Shown here in pieces: positions 27,483 through 36,675 of a stretch of 64,000 nucleotides of DNA. Each line of letters starts with the position of its first letter. The first letter of the stretch is position 1. The translations under genes were made by a program, and so were the position numbers. This stretch comes from an uncultured Pelagibacteraceae bacterium (GTDB lineage: Bacteria > Pseudomonadota > Alphaproteobacteria > Pelagibacterales > Pelagibacteraceae). The notes beneath the pieces are model-generated. The model searched no databases. It was not told the DNA's origin and was given only the letters and a program-made list of their open reading frames with translations. The stretch lies in the NCBI GenBank assembly GCA_902608305.1, contig CACLNK010000001.1:1-64000 (forward strand), given 5' to 3'.

Positions 27483-27929
27483 TTACTGAATTTGATTGTT
27501 TAAATTTGCTTTTTGAATGAAATTTTCAATCTTATCAGCTGCGTCATCAATTATTTTTTCGTAAACTTCTTTATTCTTTTCTATTTCTTCTTTAAAGTTT
27601 GTTTGATTATTCGTTAAAACTTTAATTTCCTTTTCTTTGATATCTTTGTATTCATAAACTAAAGATTTTAACTCCTTAAATTTATTAGACAAATCATTTA
27701 ACTCCTTTTTTTTTTCGTCAATTTTTTTCTTTGTTTCAAAATATTCATCCATTATTTTAATAGAGGTAATAAGTAACAATTTATTCTCGCCAATATTACC
27801 TAATTCAGATTTTAAATGAGCAAATTTTTTGTTTAGATGTTCTGATAATTCTCCAAGATGTTCTTCTTGTCCATCATCACACGATAAAAGGAATTCTTTT
27901 CCATTAAAATTAATATTTACATTTGCCAT
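27483..27929 (-). CDS. zapA: Cell division protein ZapA
   Basis: Small FtsZ-associated protein that promotes Z-ring bundling. The N-terminal domain (NVNINFNGKEFLLSCDDGQEEHL) and the region LAEHLNKKFAHLKSE-like ELSEHLNKKF match ZapA, followed by a long coiled coil through residues about 70-140. 148 aa. The gene overlaps the coiled-coil ORF upstream by 13 bases, forming a small division-related unit with it and the cyclo-ligase. Confidence 0.87.
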   Translation of the reverse strand: MANVNINFNGKEFLLSCDDGQEEHLGELSEHLNKKFAHLKSELGNIGENKLLLITSIKIMDEYFETKKKIDEKKKELNDLSNKFKELKSLVYEYKDIKEKEIKVLTNNQTNFKEEIEKNKEVYEKIIDDAADKIENFIQKANLNNQIQ

Positions 27930-28237
27930 TTGTCAATTTCCTCAAGCAGAGTATCTGTTTCCTGATTTAATTCATCTATTTTCTCAGAAAACTCGTTCGC
28001 TTTTGATTGTTCATTATTTTTTTGTTTTTTATAGTTATCTAGTTCCTGTTTAATTTTTTCATATTCCTTAATAAGTTCTTCGTATTTATTTGTAATTTCT
28101 TTTTTTTCAATTTCTAATTGATTTTTCTGATAATTTAAATGTTGTAAATTTTCTTTAAGATTTGTGTTTAAGTTCAAGCTTACTAATTTGTTTAATACCG
28201 AATTAAGTTTTTTTTCTTTTTCACTCTGAGTTTTCAT
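27917..28237 (-). CDS. Coiled-coil protein upstream of zapA
   Basis: A 106-aa, almost wholly helical protein (Lys/Glu/Asn/Leu-rich heptads from about residue 8 to 100) with no recognised catalytic motif. Its place directly before zapA suggests a partner in Z-ring organisation; short coiled-coil proteins (DUF4164-like or ZapB-like) occur at this position in other Alphaproteobacteria. I use the ATG at 28237; the frame extends to 28321 but that would overlap tkt. The function is inference from context only. Confidence 0.7.
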   Translation of the reverse strand: MKTQSEKEKKLNSVLNKLVSLNLNTNLKENLQHLNYQKNQLEIEKKEITNKYEELIKEYEKIKQELDNYKKQKNNEQSKANEFSEKIDELNQETDTLLEEIDKWQM

Positions 28238-28287
28238 ATATATATATATTATAAAATTGATTCTTCTTAGTCTAGATAGGATAATAT

Positions 28288-30291
28288 TTGAACAAGCAAC
28301 ATAGAGATTTAGCAAACGCAATTAGGTTTTTATCAATTGATGCTGTTGAAAAGGCTAACTCTGGTCATCCTGGTTTGCCCATGGGAATGGCTGATGTTGC
28401 CACTATACTATTTAAATACTACCTTAAGTTTAATCCAAAAAATCCAAACTGGATAAACAGGGATAGATTTGTTTTGTCAGCTGGTCATGGATCAATGCTT
28501 CTTTACTCGTTGTTGTACTTAACTGGCTATCAAAGCATATCATTGAATGACATTAAAAATTTTAGGCAATTAGATTCCATTTGTGCGGGACACCCAGAAT
28601 ATGCTCCTAACAGTGGAATTGAAACAACGACTGGTCCTCTTGGACAAGGAATCGCAAATGCTGTTGGGCTGGCACTTGCTGAAGAAATTTTAAAAAATAA
28701 AGTTGGGAAAAATATTATTAATCACAAAACTTATGTTTTAGCTGGTGATGGTTGTTTAATGGAAGGTATCAGTCACGAGGCATTAAGTTTAGCGGGACAT
28801 TTGAAACTTAAAAATCTAATATTGCTATTTGATAATAATTCGATTTCAATAGATGGTCCTACCAGTCTCGCAGTATCTGACAATTTTAAAAAAAGATTTG
28901 AAAGCTATGGTTGGGATTACTTAGATATAAATGGACATGATGAAAAACAAATTTTTAAAGCACTAAAAAAAGCTCAAAAAGCAAAAAAACCTTTTGCCAT
29001 TTCATGCAAAACAACAATTGGTTATGGCTCACCTAATAAAGGTGGTAAAGCGTCATCTCATGGAAGTCCTCTTGGTGAAGATGAAATTAATTTAGTTAGA
29101 AAAAAATTAAATTGGAATTATAAATCCTTCGAAATTCCAGATGAAATTAAAAAAGAGTGGAAAAAAATTGGTGAAAAAGCATCAGCATATGCTGAAAAAC
29201 ATGAGGCTAAATATCAAAAGAGAATAAATAAAATGGGATGGTTGGGATGGTCATTGACAAGACATTTTAAAAATAATTATCCCCCGGGTTTTAAAAATCA
29301 TAAGAATGAAATTCATTCATCAATTAAAAAAGTAAAAAAGAACTATTTAAAAAGTTTGAATCCTATCGCAACAAGAAAATCATCGGAAATGTTTTTGGAA
29401 TTAATTACATCACTACCAAATTTAATTGGTGGATCAGCTGACCTAACTGGTTCAAATAATACAAAAACTAAATATCATAAAATAATTAAGCCAGGAAATT
29501 TTAAAGGAAACTATATACATTACGGAGTTAGAGAACATGCCATGTGTGGTATTATGAATGGTCTTGCTCTACACTCAGGTCTAATACCTTATGGTGGAAC
29601 TTTTTTAATATTTAGCGATTATTGTAAACCAGCAATTAGATTAGCTGCTTTAATGAAACAAAGAGTGATTTATGTAATGAGTCATGATTCAATAGGTCTT
29701 GGTGAAGACGGACCAACCCACCAACCGATAGAACATTTAGCTAGTTTAAGATCTGTTCCTAATTTAAATGTTTTAAGACCAGCAGATGCCGTGGAAACTT
29801 TTGAGTGCTGGCAGTTGGCTTTAGAAAAACAAGATACTCCTAGTATTATCGCTTTAACTAGACAAAAAATTAACCCTGTTAGAAAAGAATTTTCTGAAGA
29901 AAATAAATGTTCTTATGGAGCCTATGAAGTTTTGAGGACAAATGAAAAAATAGATTTAACTATATTGGCAACTGGGTCTGAAGTTGCTTTAGCTTGTAAA
30001 ATAAGTCATAAATTGGCCACAGAAAATACTTATTCAAAAGTTATATCCATGCCTTGTCATGAAATATTTGATGATCAAAATAAAGAATATAAAGATAAAA
30101 TTTTGAATGAAACTTCAATTAAAGTTTCCATAGAGGCGGCCACTAAAGATTATTGGAAAAAATATGTTGGAGAAAATGGTTTAACTTTCGGAATAAACGA
30201 TTTTGGAAAAAGCGCACCATACAAGGATATATATAATCATTTTAATTTAACGACTGAAAATATACTAAATAAAATTAAAAAAATAATATGA
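28288..30291 (+). CDS. tkt: Transketolase
   Basis: TPP-dependent enzyme of the non-oxidative pentose phosphate pathway. N-terminal signature RFLSIDAVEKANSGHPGLPMG, TPP-binding GDGCLMEGISHEALSLAGH, central DSIGLGEDGPTHQPIEHLASLR and RPADAVE motif are present. 667 aa is full length. The start codon is TTG at 28288 with AGGA about seven bases upstream. It heads the tkt-gap-pgk-fba cluster; the tkt stop and gap ATG overlap by four bases. Confidence 0.97.
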   Translation: MNKQHRDLANAIRFLSIDAVEKANSGHPGLPMGMADVATILFKYYLKFNPKNPNWINRDRFVLSAGHGSMLLYSLLYLTGYQSISLNDIKNFRQLDSICAGHPEYAPNSGIETTTGPLGQGIANAVGLALAEEILKNKVGKNIINHKTYVLAGDGCLMEGISHEALSLAGHLKLKNLILLFDNNSISIDGPTSLAVSDNFKKRFESYGWDYLDINGHDEKQIFKALKKAQKAKKPFAISCKTTIGYGSPNKGGKASSHGSPLGEDEINLVRKKLNWNYKSFEIPDEIKKEWKKIGEKASAYAEKHEAKYQKRINKMGWLGWSLTRHFKNNYPPGFKNHKNEIHSSIKKVKKNYLKSLNPIATRKSSEMFLELITSLPNLIGGSADLTGSNNTKTKYHKIIKPGNFKGNYIHYGVREHAMCGIMNGLALHSGLIPYGGTFLIFSDYCKPAIRLAALMKQRVIYVMSHDSIGLGEDGPTHQPIEHLASLRSVPNLNVLRPADAVETFECWQLALEKQDTPSIIALTRQKINPVRKEFSEENKCSYGAYEVLRTNEKIDLTILATGSEVALACKISHKLATENTYSKVISMPCHEIFDDQNKEYKDKILNETSIKVSIEAATKDYWKKYVGENGLTFGINDFGKSAPYKDIYNHFNLTTENILNKIKKII

Positions 30292-31292
30292 CAATAAAAA
30301 TTGGAATTAATGGTTTGGGTAGAATTGGCAGAATGGTCATTAGATCTCTTGTTGAAAATAAAAATAAAAACATAGAAATTAAACATATAAACAATAAAAC
30401 TAATTCTGAAACTAGTAGCCTTTTATTAAAATATGATTCTGTTCATGGAAAGTTGAATTCGAATATTAATTACAATAAAAATAATTTAATAATAAATAAA
30501 AAAAAAATATCATTTTCTCAAGAAACTGAGTTAAGCAAAATTAATTGGAAAAAATATGGTGTAGATATAGTTCTAGAGTGTACTGGAAAATATAATTCAA
30601 AAGAAAAATGTATTCAGCATATAAAAAATGGAGCAAAAAAAGTCATTGTTTCGGCCCCTTGTAAAAATGCTGATAAAACTATTGTTTATGGCGTAAACCA
30701 TAAAACCATAAATAAAAACGATTTAATAATTTCTGCAGCCTCTTGCACTACAAATTGCTTTGCGCCAGTTGCATTTGTAATTAACAAAGAATTTAAAATA
30801 GAAAAAGGTTTTATGTCCACTATTCATTCTTATACATCTGACCAAAGATTATTAGACAATTCTCACAAAGATCCAAGACGTGCTAGATCTGCTGGACAAT
30901 CAATTGTTCCAACTTCTACTGGTGCATCAAAGGCACTTGGAGAAATTATTCCAGAATTAAAAGGAAAACTTGGAGGTCTTGCAATGAGAGTACCAACACC
31001 AAATGTTTCATTGGTAGATTTTGTTTTCAATTCTAAAAATAAATTATCTGTTAAAAAAATTAATGATTCTTTTATAAAAGCATCAAATAAAGAATTAAAA
31101 AATGTTCTTGATACAACTAACGAAAGATTGGTTTCAGTTGATTTTAACCATAACCCTAATTCAGCTATCGTAGATTTATCTTTAACTAGCGTTGTGGGTG
31201 ATAATATGGGTAAAGTTTATTCTTGGTACGACAATGAATGGGGCTTTGCTTCAAGGATGAATGATTTAGTTGAATATATTCATAAAATTTAA
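30288..31292 (+). CDS. gap: Glyceraldehyde-3-phosphate dehydrogenase
   Basis: Interconverts GAP and 1,3-bisphosphoglycerate. Rossmann start IGINGLGRIGRMVIRS, catalytic Cys in SAASCTTNCFAPVA, and SARRAR-like PRRARSAGQSIVPTSTGA. 334 aa. At the NAD-ribose position, where NAD enzymes have Asp after IN, this protein has Asn (HINNKTNSE, Asn36), which could relax specificity toward NADP. In operon between tkt and pgk. Confidence 0.97.
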   Translation: MTIKIGINGLGRIGRMVIRSLVENKNKNIEIKHINNKTNSETSSLLLKYDSVHGKLNSNINYNKNNLIINKKKISFSQETELSKINWKKYGVDIVLECTGKYNSKEKCIQHIKNGAKKVIVSAPCKNADKTIVYGVNHKTINKNDLIISAASCTTNCFAPVAFVINKEFKIEKGFMSTIHSYTSDQRLLDNSHKDPRRARSAGQSIVPTSTGASKALGEIIPELKGKLGGLAMRVPTPNVSLVDFVFNSKNKLSVKKINDSFIKASNKELKNVLDTTNERLVSVDFNHNPNSAIVDLSLTSVVGDNMGKVYSWYDNEWGFASRMNDLVEYIHKI

Positions 31293-31298
31293 ATTTTA

Positions 31299-32480
31299 AT
31301 GAATAAGATCACAGATCAAAATTTAATATTACAAGGTAAAAAAGTATTGCTAAGAGTTGACTTGAACGTTCCAATGAAAAATAGAGCAATAACAGAAACT
31401 TCAAGAATAGAAAAAATATTACCAACAATAAAATTATTAATAGAAAAAAAAGCTAAAATAATTATATTGTCTCATATTGGTCGTCCAAAAGGAAAAGTTG
31501 TGAGTGAAATGTCTTTAGAGCCTATTTCAAAAAAACTATCACAATATTTAAATAAAGAAGTTTTATTTAATAAAAATAAAATTAATGAAAATACCATTTC
31601 TGAAATAAATAAAGTTTCTAATGGTTCTATTATGATGTTAGAAAATATTCGCTTCAATGAAGGAGAAGAAACTAATGACAAAGAATTTTCAAAAAAAATT
31701 TCAACTCTAGGTGATATATATGTCAATGATGCATTTTCTTGTTCTCATAGAGCTCATGCTTCAATTGATGGAATTACAAAATATCTCCCTTCATATTTTG
31801 GCTTGCAAATTACTGAGGAAATCAATGCGCTTAAAAAAATAACTTCAAAAATAAAAAATCCAATAACGCTTATCATTGGAGGTTCAAAAATTTCAACTAA
31901 AATTAAAATCATAAAAAATTTAATAAAAAAATTTGATAATATAATTATTGTTGGGGGAATGGCTAATACAATGCTAAAATATACCGGTTCAAATATAGGA
32001 AAATCAATTTATGAGCATGGTTGTGAAAACTTAATAAAGGAAATTTTAGAAAAATCTAAATTATATAATTGTCAAATTAATTGCCCAATAGATGTTGTTG
32101 TTGCAAAAAACTTGGACGGACCAGGAAAAAATAAGAATATTAAAGAAGTAGAAGAAGATGATTTAATATTAGACATTGGATCAAAAACAATTTTGTCTAT
32201 TAAAGAAATAATTAATAATTCAAATACTGTCTTGTGGAATGGTCCTGCTGGATATTTTGAAAATCCAAATTTTGAAAATGGCACAAAAAAAATTTTAGAA
32301 ATAATTAAAGAAAAAAATACAAAAAATAAAATTTTTTCTGTAGCAGGAGGAGGAGAAACGGTTGCGGCTATAAATAAATTTAATAATTTAAATTCATTCA
32401 CATTTGTTTCAACTGCTGGTGGAGCCTTTTTAGAATTTCTTGAAGGCAAAACTTTACCTGGTATAAAAGCATTAAATTAA
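31299..32480 (+). CDS. pgk: Phosphoglycerate kinase
   Basis: Transfers phosphate between 1,3-bisphosphoglycerate and ADP. Motifs: KVLLRVDLNVPMKN, ILSHIGRPKGK, NDAFSCSHRAHASIDGI, and the nucleotide site WNGPAGYFENPNFENGT with AGGGETVAAI. 393 aa, full length. Six bases behind gap and one base before fba, so one transcript. Confidence 0.97.
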   Translation: MNKITDQNLILQGKKVLLRVDLNVPMKNRAITETSRIEKILPTIKLLIEKKAKIIILSHIGRPKGKVVSEMSLEPISKKLSQYLNKEVLFNKNKINENTISEINKVSNGSIMMLENIRFNEGEETNDKEFSKKISTLGDIYVNDAFSCSHRAHASIDGITKYLPSYFGLQITEEINALKKITSKIKNPITLIIGGSKISTKIKIIKNLIKKFDNIIIVGGMANTMLKYTGSNIGKSIYEHGCENLIKEILEKSKLYNCQINCPIDVVVAKNLDGPGKNKNIKEVEEDDLILDIGSKTILSIKEIINNSNTVLWNGPAGYFENPNFENGTKKILEIIKEKNTKNKIFSVAGGGETVAAINKFNNLNSFTFVSTAGGAFLEFLEGKTLPGIKALN

Positions 32481-32481
32481 A

Positions 32482-33492
32482 ATGTCCGAATTAAACAAAA
32501 TTGCACTAAAAATAATTTCTAATGGCAAAGGAATTCTAGCCACGGATGAAAGTACTGGAACAATGACTAAAAGACTTGAAAGTGTCCAAGTTCCTTCAAC
32601 TTCTGAAAATCGACTGTCATTTAGAGAAACTCTTTTTTCATCATCAAGCATGAAAAATTGCATCGGTGGAGTAATTCTTTATGATGAAACCATTAAACAA
32701 GTTTCTAAATCAAAAAAAAATATTCCTGAATTAATTGCTGAAACTGGAGCAGTTCCAGGTATTAAAGTTGATACAGGAGCAAAAGTTTTGTCAAATTCTA
32801 TTAATGAAAAAATTACAGAAGGGCTTGATGGATTAAGAGAACGTTTAAAAGAATATTACAAACTTGGCGCAAGATTTACTAAATGGAGAGCTGTTTATAT
32901 AATTTCTGAAAAATATCCTAGCAAATTATCTATTCATTCTAATGCTCATGCTCTAGCAAGATATGCTGCTTTAGTTCAAGAATCTGGAATGGTACCAATT
33001 GTTGAACCAGAAGTATTAATGGATGGAAATCATAATGCTGAAGCGTGCTTTAAAAAAACTTCTGAAGTTATAAAAAAATGTTTTGAAGAACTATTTTTTC
33101 ATAAAGTAGAACTTAATGGAACAATCCTTAAACCAAATATGATTTTACCGGGAACAAATTCAGGTCAAAAAATTGATAATAAAGAAATTGCTGAAATGAC
33201 TATCAAATGTCTTAAAGAATCAGTGCCGCCTGAAGTACCAGGAATAGCTTTTTTGTCTGGTGGCCAATCTGAAAGAGATGCTACAAAAAACTTAAATCTT
33301 ATCAACATTCACAATAATACAAATTTCATAATGACATATTCTTACGGAAGAGCTTTACAACAGAGTGCTCTAAAATTTTGGTCTAAAAACATAAAAGATG
33401 TCGAAAATACTCAAAAAATCTTTAATCATAGAGCTAATATGAATTCCCTTGCTGCTCAAGGAAAATGGACAGAAGAGATTGATAAAGTCTAA
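32482..33492 (+). CDS. fba: Fructose-bisphosphate aldolase, class I
   Basis: Schiff-base (metal-independent) aldolase making or cleaving fructose 1,6-bisphosphate. Class I signatures: GKGILATDESTGTMTKRL, ENRLSFRETLFSS, a KWRAV stretch and the Schiff-base region LKPNMILPGT, plus FLSGGQSERDAT. 336 aa. Most bacteria use the zinc class II enzyme; this eukaryote-like class I form needs no metal. Fourth gene of the carbon cluster; thiE starts within its last codons. Confidence 0.95.
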   Translation: MSELNKIALKIISNGKGILATDESTGTMTKRLESVQVPSTSENRLSFRETLFSSSSMKNCIGGVILYDETIKQVSKSKKNIPELIAETGAVPGIKVDTGAKVLSNSINEKITEGLDGLRERLKEYYKLGARFTKWRAVYIISEKYPSKLSIHSNAHALARYAALVQESGMVPIVEPEVLMDGNHNAEACFKKTSEVIKKCFEELFFHKVELNGTILKPNMILPGTNSGQKIDNKEIAEMTIKCLKESVPPEVPGIAFLSGGQSERDATKNLNLINIHNNTNFIMTYSYGRALQQSALKFWSKNIKDVENTQKIFNHRANMNSLAAQGKWTEEIDKV

Positions 33493-34102
33493 AATTAATA
33501 AAAGTTTTATTTATTTAATTTCTCCAAACAAAATTAAAAACAATTATTTTTATATAGATATAGAAAAAATGTTCAAAACTAAGAAAATTAGTTTTTTTCA
33601 ATTAAGACTAAAAAATCATAGTCTAAAAGATAAAATGAAAATAGGAAAAAAAATACTTAAAATTTGTAAAAAAAATAAGGTAAAATTCATTGTGAATGAC
33701 GATCCTTTATTTGCAAAAAAAGTAATGGCTGATGGTTGTCATTTAGGACAAAAAGATATGGATTATAGAAAGGCTAGAAAAATATTAGGTAAAAAAATTA
33801 TTGGCGTTACTTGTCATAATTCAAAAAAATTAATTAAAAAAGCAATAAAAAATAAAGCAAATTACATTGCATTAGGTGCTTTTTTTCCAACAAAGACTAA
33901 GCTTGTCAAATACCGCGCGAATATCAAAACTTTAAAATGGGCAAAAAAAACAACTAATATTCCTATTGTAGCAATAGGTGGTATAAAATTTGATAATTAT
34001 AATAAACTTTTATTGAATAAAGCAAACTTTTTAGCTATTTCAAGCTACATTTGGAATAATAAAAAATACAAACCATTAGAAGCTATAAATAAATTAAAAT
34101 GA
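33479..34102 (+). CDS. thiE: Thiamine-phosphate synthase (ThiE/TenI family)
   Basis: Joins HMP-PP and thiazole phosphate to thiamine phosphate. Core features: QLRLKN (strand 2), FIVNDDPLFAKKVMADGCHLGQKDM (family VNDDxxLAxxxxADGVHLGQ), IIGVTCHNSKK, ALGAFFPTKTK and VAIGGI. It is Lys-rich and diverged. The frame opens at 33449 within fba; I choose TTG at 33479, a 14-base overlap, with AGAAGAG just upstream. A TenI-like role cannot be fully excluded, but the DGxHLGQ motif favours ThiE. Confidence 0.83.
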   Translation: MIKSKINKSFIYLISPNKIKNNYFYIDIEKMFKTKKISFFQLRLKNHSLKDKMKIGKKILKICKKNKVKFIVNDDPLFAKKVMADGCHLGQKDMDYRKARKILGKKIIGVTCHNSKKLIKKAIKNKANYIALGAFFPTKTKLVKYRANIKTLKWAKKTTNIPIVAIGGIKFDNYNKLLLNKANFLAISSYIWNNKKYKPLEAINKLK

Positions 34103-34659
34103 AAATATCTAGTAATGAAATAAGAGTTGGAATGTTGATCGAACACAAAGATGACTTATGGCAAGTATTAAAAACACAACATGTAAAACCTGGAAAAGGT
34201 GGAGCATTTGCTCAGATTGAAATGAAAAGTGTCAGCAAAAACACAAAACTTAATGAAAGATTTAGATCAAGTGATTATGTTGAGAAAGCATCATTAGATG
34301 AAATTAAATTCAACTTTTTATATGAAGATGAAACTGACTATTATTTTATTAATCAAAAATCTTTTGAACAAATTAATATTAAAAAAAATATTGTAGGTGA
34401 AAAAGGCAAAATGCTTACTGAAAATTTACAAGTTAGTATAAATTTTTACAATGATAAGCCTTTAGCTGTAGAATTACCAAATCAAGTAACTTGTAAAATT
34501 TTAACGACAGATGTTGCCCTAAAAGGTCAAACTGTCTCCTCGTCTTACAAGCCTGCAACTTTAGACAATGGTATAAATATACAAGTTCCACCTTTTGTTG
34601 AAAGTGGAGATATAATCATAGTTGATACAAGAAACATGGAGTATATTAAAAAAATTTAA
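34099..34659 (+). CDS. efp: Elongation factor P
   Basis: Translation factor that relieves stalling at polyproline. Three-domain layout over 186 aa: KOW-like N-domain with VKPGKGGAFAQ, where Lys33 is at the modifiable loop tip, and OB domains ending GDIIIVDTRNMEYIKK. The start overlaps thiE by four bases. Modification enzymes EpmA/EpmB are not in this window. Confidence 0.97.
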   Translation: MKISSNEIRVGMLIEHKDDLWQVLKTQHVKPGKGGAFAQIEMKSVSKNTKLNERFRSSDYVEKASLDEIKFNFLYEDETDYYFINQKSFEQINIKKNIVGEKGKMLTENLQVSINFYNDKPLAVELPNQVTCKILTTDVALKGQTVSSSYKPATLDNGINIQVPPFVESGDIIIVDTRNMEYIKKI

Positions 34660-34665
34660 TTTGTC

Positions 34666-35424
34666 ATGCCTTCTATCTCTGCCAATCTTAATATTATGAT
34701 TAAAGCAAGCGAAAAAGCTTCCAGAGGTTTAATTAGAGATTTTGGTGAATTAGAACAATTACAAGTATCAATTAAAGGTCCATCAGATTTTGTAACCAAT
34801 GCTGATACAAAAGCAGAAAAAATTATTATTGATGAACTCACTAGATCCCGAAAAAACTATTCTATATTAAGTGAGGAAAGTGGATCAAAAAAAAACAAAG
34901 ATATAGATAATGTCTGGATTATTGATCCTATAGATGGAACAATTAATTTTTTACATGGTGTGCCACACTTTGCAATTTCAATAGCCTTAAAATCAAACAA
35001 CGAAATTGTATCTGGATTAATTTATGATCCAATTAAAGATGAAATGTTTTACGCTGAAAAAAATAATGGAGCATACTTTAATAATAAAAGAATAAGAGTT
35101 TCAAAAAGAAAAAAAATGGAAGATTGTTTATTTGCAAGTGGTGAAATTGACAACGAAAATATTAAACAAAAAACAAATGCTAAACTATCAATAAGAAAAT
35201 CAGGCAGTGCAGCTTTAGATATGGCTTACGTTGCCAGTGGAAGATACGATGGATATTTTCAAAAAAATTTAAATTTATGGGATATCGCAGCTGGTATCAT
35301 AATTGTAAAAGAAGCAGGAGGCCAAGTTAATGATTTAAATTTAAAACAAAATAATAATATTAATATTATTGCCTCTAGTTCCTCAATAAACGAAAAATTA
35401 CTTAAAAATCTTATTAACTTTTAA
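34666..35424 (+). CDS. suhB: Inositol monophosphatase family protein (SuhB-like)
   Basis: Mg-dependent phosphatase; in bacteria SuhB hydrolyses inositol phosphates in vitro and acts with the transcription machinery. Motifs: SEESG, WIIDPIDGTINFLHGVPHFAISIAL, and LWDIAAGIIIVKEAGG. 252 aa is typical. Begins six bases after efp. Whether the main role is metabolic or regulatory cannot be told. Confidence 0.93.
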   Translation: MPSISANLNIMIKASEKASRGLIRDFGELEQLQVSIKGPSDFVTNADTKAEKIIIDELTRSRKNYSILSEESGSKKNKDIDNVWIIDPIDGTINFLHGVPHFAISIALKSNNEIVSGLIYDPIKDEMFYAEKNNGAYFNNKRIRVSKRKKMEDCLFASGEIDNENIKQKTNAKLSIRKSGSAALDMAYVASGRYDGYFQKNLNLWDIAAGIIIVKEAGGQVNDLNLKQNNNINIIASSSSINEKLLKNLINF

Positions 35425-35459
35425 TTGTTTTCTTAAATTCTTTTGTTATAAGTTTCGCT

Positions 35460-35690
35460 ATGAAAAAAAATATTCATCCAAATTATCATGCTATAAAAGT
35501 TGAAATGACTGATGGCAGTCAGTTTGAAACTAAATCAACTTGGGGTTCAGAGGGAGAAGTATTAAAATTAGAAATTGATCCAAAATCTCATTCAGCATGG
35601 ACTGGCGGTAAACAAAAAATTTTAGATAAGGGTCGAGTAAGTAAATTTAATAAAAAATTTAAAAATTTTAGATCAGAAAACAACAAATAA
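35460..35690 (+). CDS. rpmE: Ribosomal protein L31
   Basis: Large-subunit protein L31. MKKNIHPNYHAIKVEMTDG begins like L31, and the central SHSAWTGGKQKILDKGRVSKFNKKF matches the conserved HPFWTGKxxxxDTAGRVxKFxxR region. 76 aa. None of the four zinc-binding cysteines of the C+ type is present, so this is a zinc-free L31. One base separates its stop from the DUF1013 gene. Confidence 0.95.
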   Translation: MKKNIHPNYHAIKVEMTDGSQFETKSTWGSEGEVLKLEIDPKSHSAWTGGKQKILDKGRVSKFNKKFKNFRSENNK

Positions 35691-36248
35691 ATGGCTAACA
35701 ACACACCACTAATGCCAATGGCCACCGCTGTTTGGTTGGTAGAAAATACAACTTTAACATTTAAACAAATAGCTAATTTTTGTAATTTACATGAAGTAGA
35801 AATTCAAGGAATAGCAGATGGAGAAGTTGCAAAAGGTATAATTGCTTATAATCCTATTATTTCTGGCCAACTAACTAGAGAAGAAATTTCATTATCATCT
35901 AATGATCATAATAGACCTTTAAAAATTAATAGCACTGATATTGAAATTTCAAGTTCAGAAAATAAAATTAAAAAATATATTCCTTTGTCAAAAAGACAAG
36001 ATAAGCCAGATTCTGCTTTATGGTTGTTAAAACATCATCCTGAATTAAAAGATTCACAAATCGGAAAATTAGTATCAATTACTACAAATTCAGTAAAGGC
36101 TATAAGAAATAAAAATTATTGGAACTATAATAATTTAAATGCAAAAGATCCTGTGGCTATGAGTTTATTTTCACAAAAAGATTTAATGGAAGCAATAGAA
36201 AAAGCCCAAAGACGTATAAAAAGAGAAAAAAGTGCTAAAAAAAAATAA
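35691..36248 (+). CDS. DUF1013 (TrcR-type) protein
   Basis: Alphaproteobacterial DUF1013 protein, reported in Caulobacter-group bacteria as an RNA-polymerase-associated cell-cycle regulator (TrcR). The diagnostic start LMPMATAVWLVENTTLTFKQIANFC is followed by EVEIQGIADGEVAKGI and later ALWLLKHHPELKDSQIGKLV with TNSVKAIRNKNYWN, which looks like paired helix-turn-helix segments. 185 aa. It sits between rpmE and rpsU. The family is clear; the role in this organism is inferred. Confidence 0.9.
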   Translation: MANNTPLMPMATAVWLVENTTLTFKQIANFCNLHEVEIQGIADGEVAKGIIAYNPIISGQLTREEISLSSNDHNRPLKINSTDIEISSSENKIKKYIPLSKRQDKPDSALWLLKHHPELKDSQIGKLVSITTNSVKAIRNKNYWNYNNLNAKDPVAMSLFSQKDLMEAIEKAQRRIKREKSAKKK

Positions 36249-36312
36249 TTTTTCATATCAAAATAAATTTAATAGACATCAAAATTATAAAATGATATCA
36301 CACTTTTTTTTT

Positions 36313-36318
36313 GGAGGT
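36313..36318 (+). promoter_or_regulatory. Strong Shine-Dalgarno for rpsU
   Basis: GGAGGT, a near-perfect anti-SD match, lies five bases before an ATT triplet at 36323. Most genes in the window have weak or no such site, so this fixes the rpsU start at ATT and argues against the in-frame TTG at 36311, which lies before the ribosome site. Confidence 0.75.
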
Positions 36319-36322
36319 ATTT

Positions 36323-36517
36323 ATTAAAATAGAAGTAAAAGATAATAATGTTGAACAAGCTCTAAGAGTTCTTAAAAGAAGACTTCAGAGAGATGGCTTC
36401 TTTAAGATAGTAAAATTAAAAAATACTTATGAAAAACCGTCTGAAAAAAAAAAAAGAATTAAACAAGAAAATATTAAAAGAACAAAAAAACTCCAGAAAT
36501 TAAAAAACAGAATTTAA
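36323..36517 (+). CDS. rpsU: Ribosomal protein S21 (probable ATT start)
   Basis: Small-subunit protein S21. The sequence from the ATT codon reads (M)KIEVKDNNVEQALRVLKRR, aligning with alphaproteobacterial S21 (M-x-V-x-V-RDNNVDQAL), and ends in the Lys/Arg-rich tail KKRIKQENIKRTKKLQKLKNR. There is no ATG, GTG or TTG at the expected place; the only other in-frame candidate is TTG at 36311, which would put the strong SD inside the gene. An ATT start as in infC is the best reading. tRNA-fMet follows four bases later. Confidence 0.88.
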   Translation: MKIEVKDNNVEQALRVLKRRLQRDGFFKIVKLKNTYEKPSEKKKRIKQENIKRTKKLQKLKNRI

Positions 36518-36521
36518 ATAT

Positions 36522-36598
<77 letters not shown>

Positions 36599-36675
36599 AA
36601 TAAGATGTGGTTAATAATCATTCATCAAAAATAATTTTGTGATCTTGACGCTCGTATGACGTCAGGAGGATAAAA

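Noticed and set aside
28238..28256. (TA)n run as a repeat element
   Set aside because: A short AT run in a divergent promoter region of an AT-rich genome; no further structure.
28238..28321. Longer N-terminus for the coiled-coil ORF before zapA
   Set aside because: It would overlap tkt and lacks coiled-coil character; the ATG at 28237 is enough.
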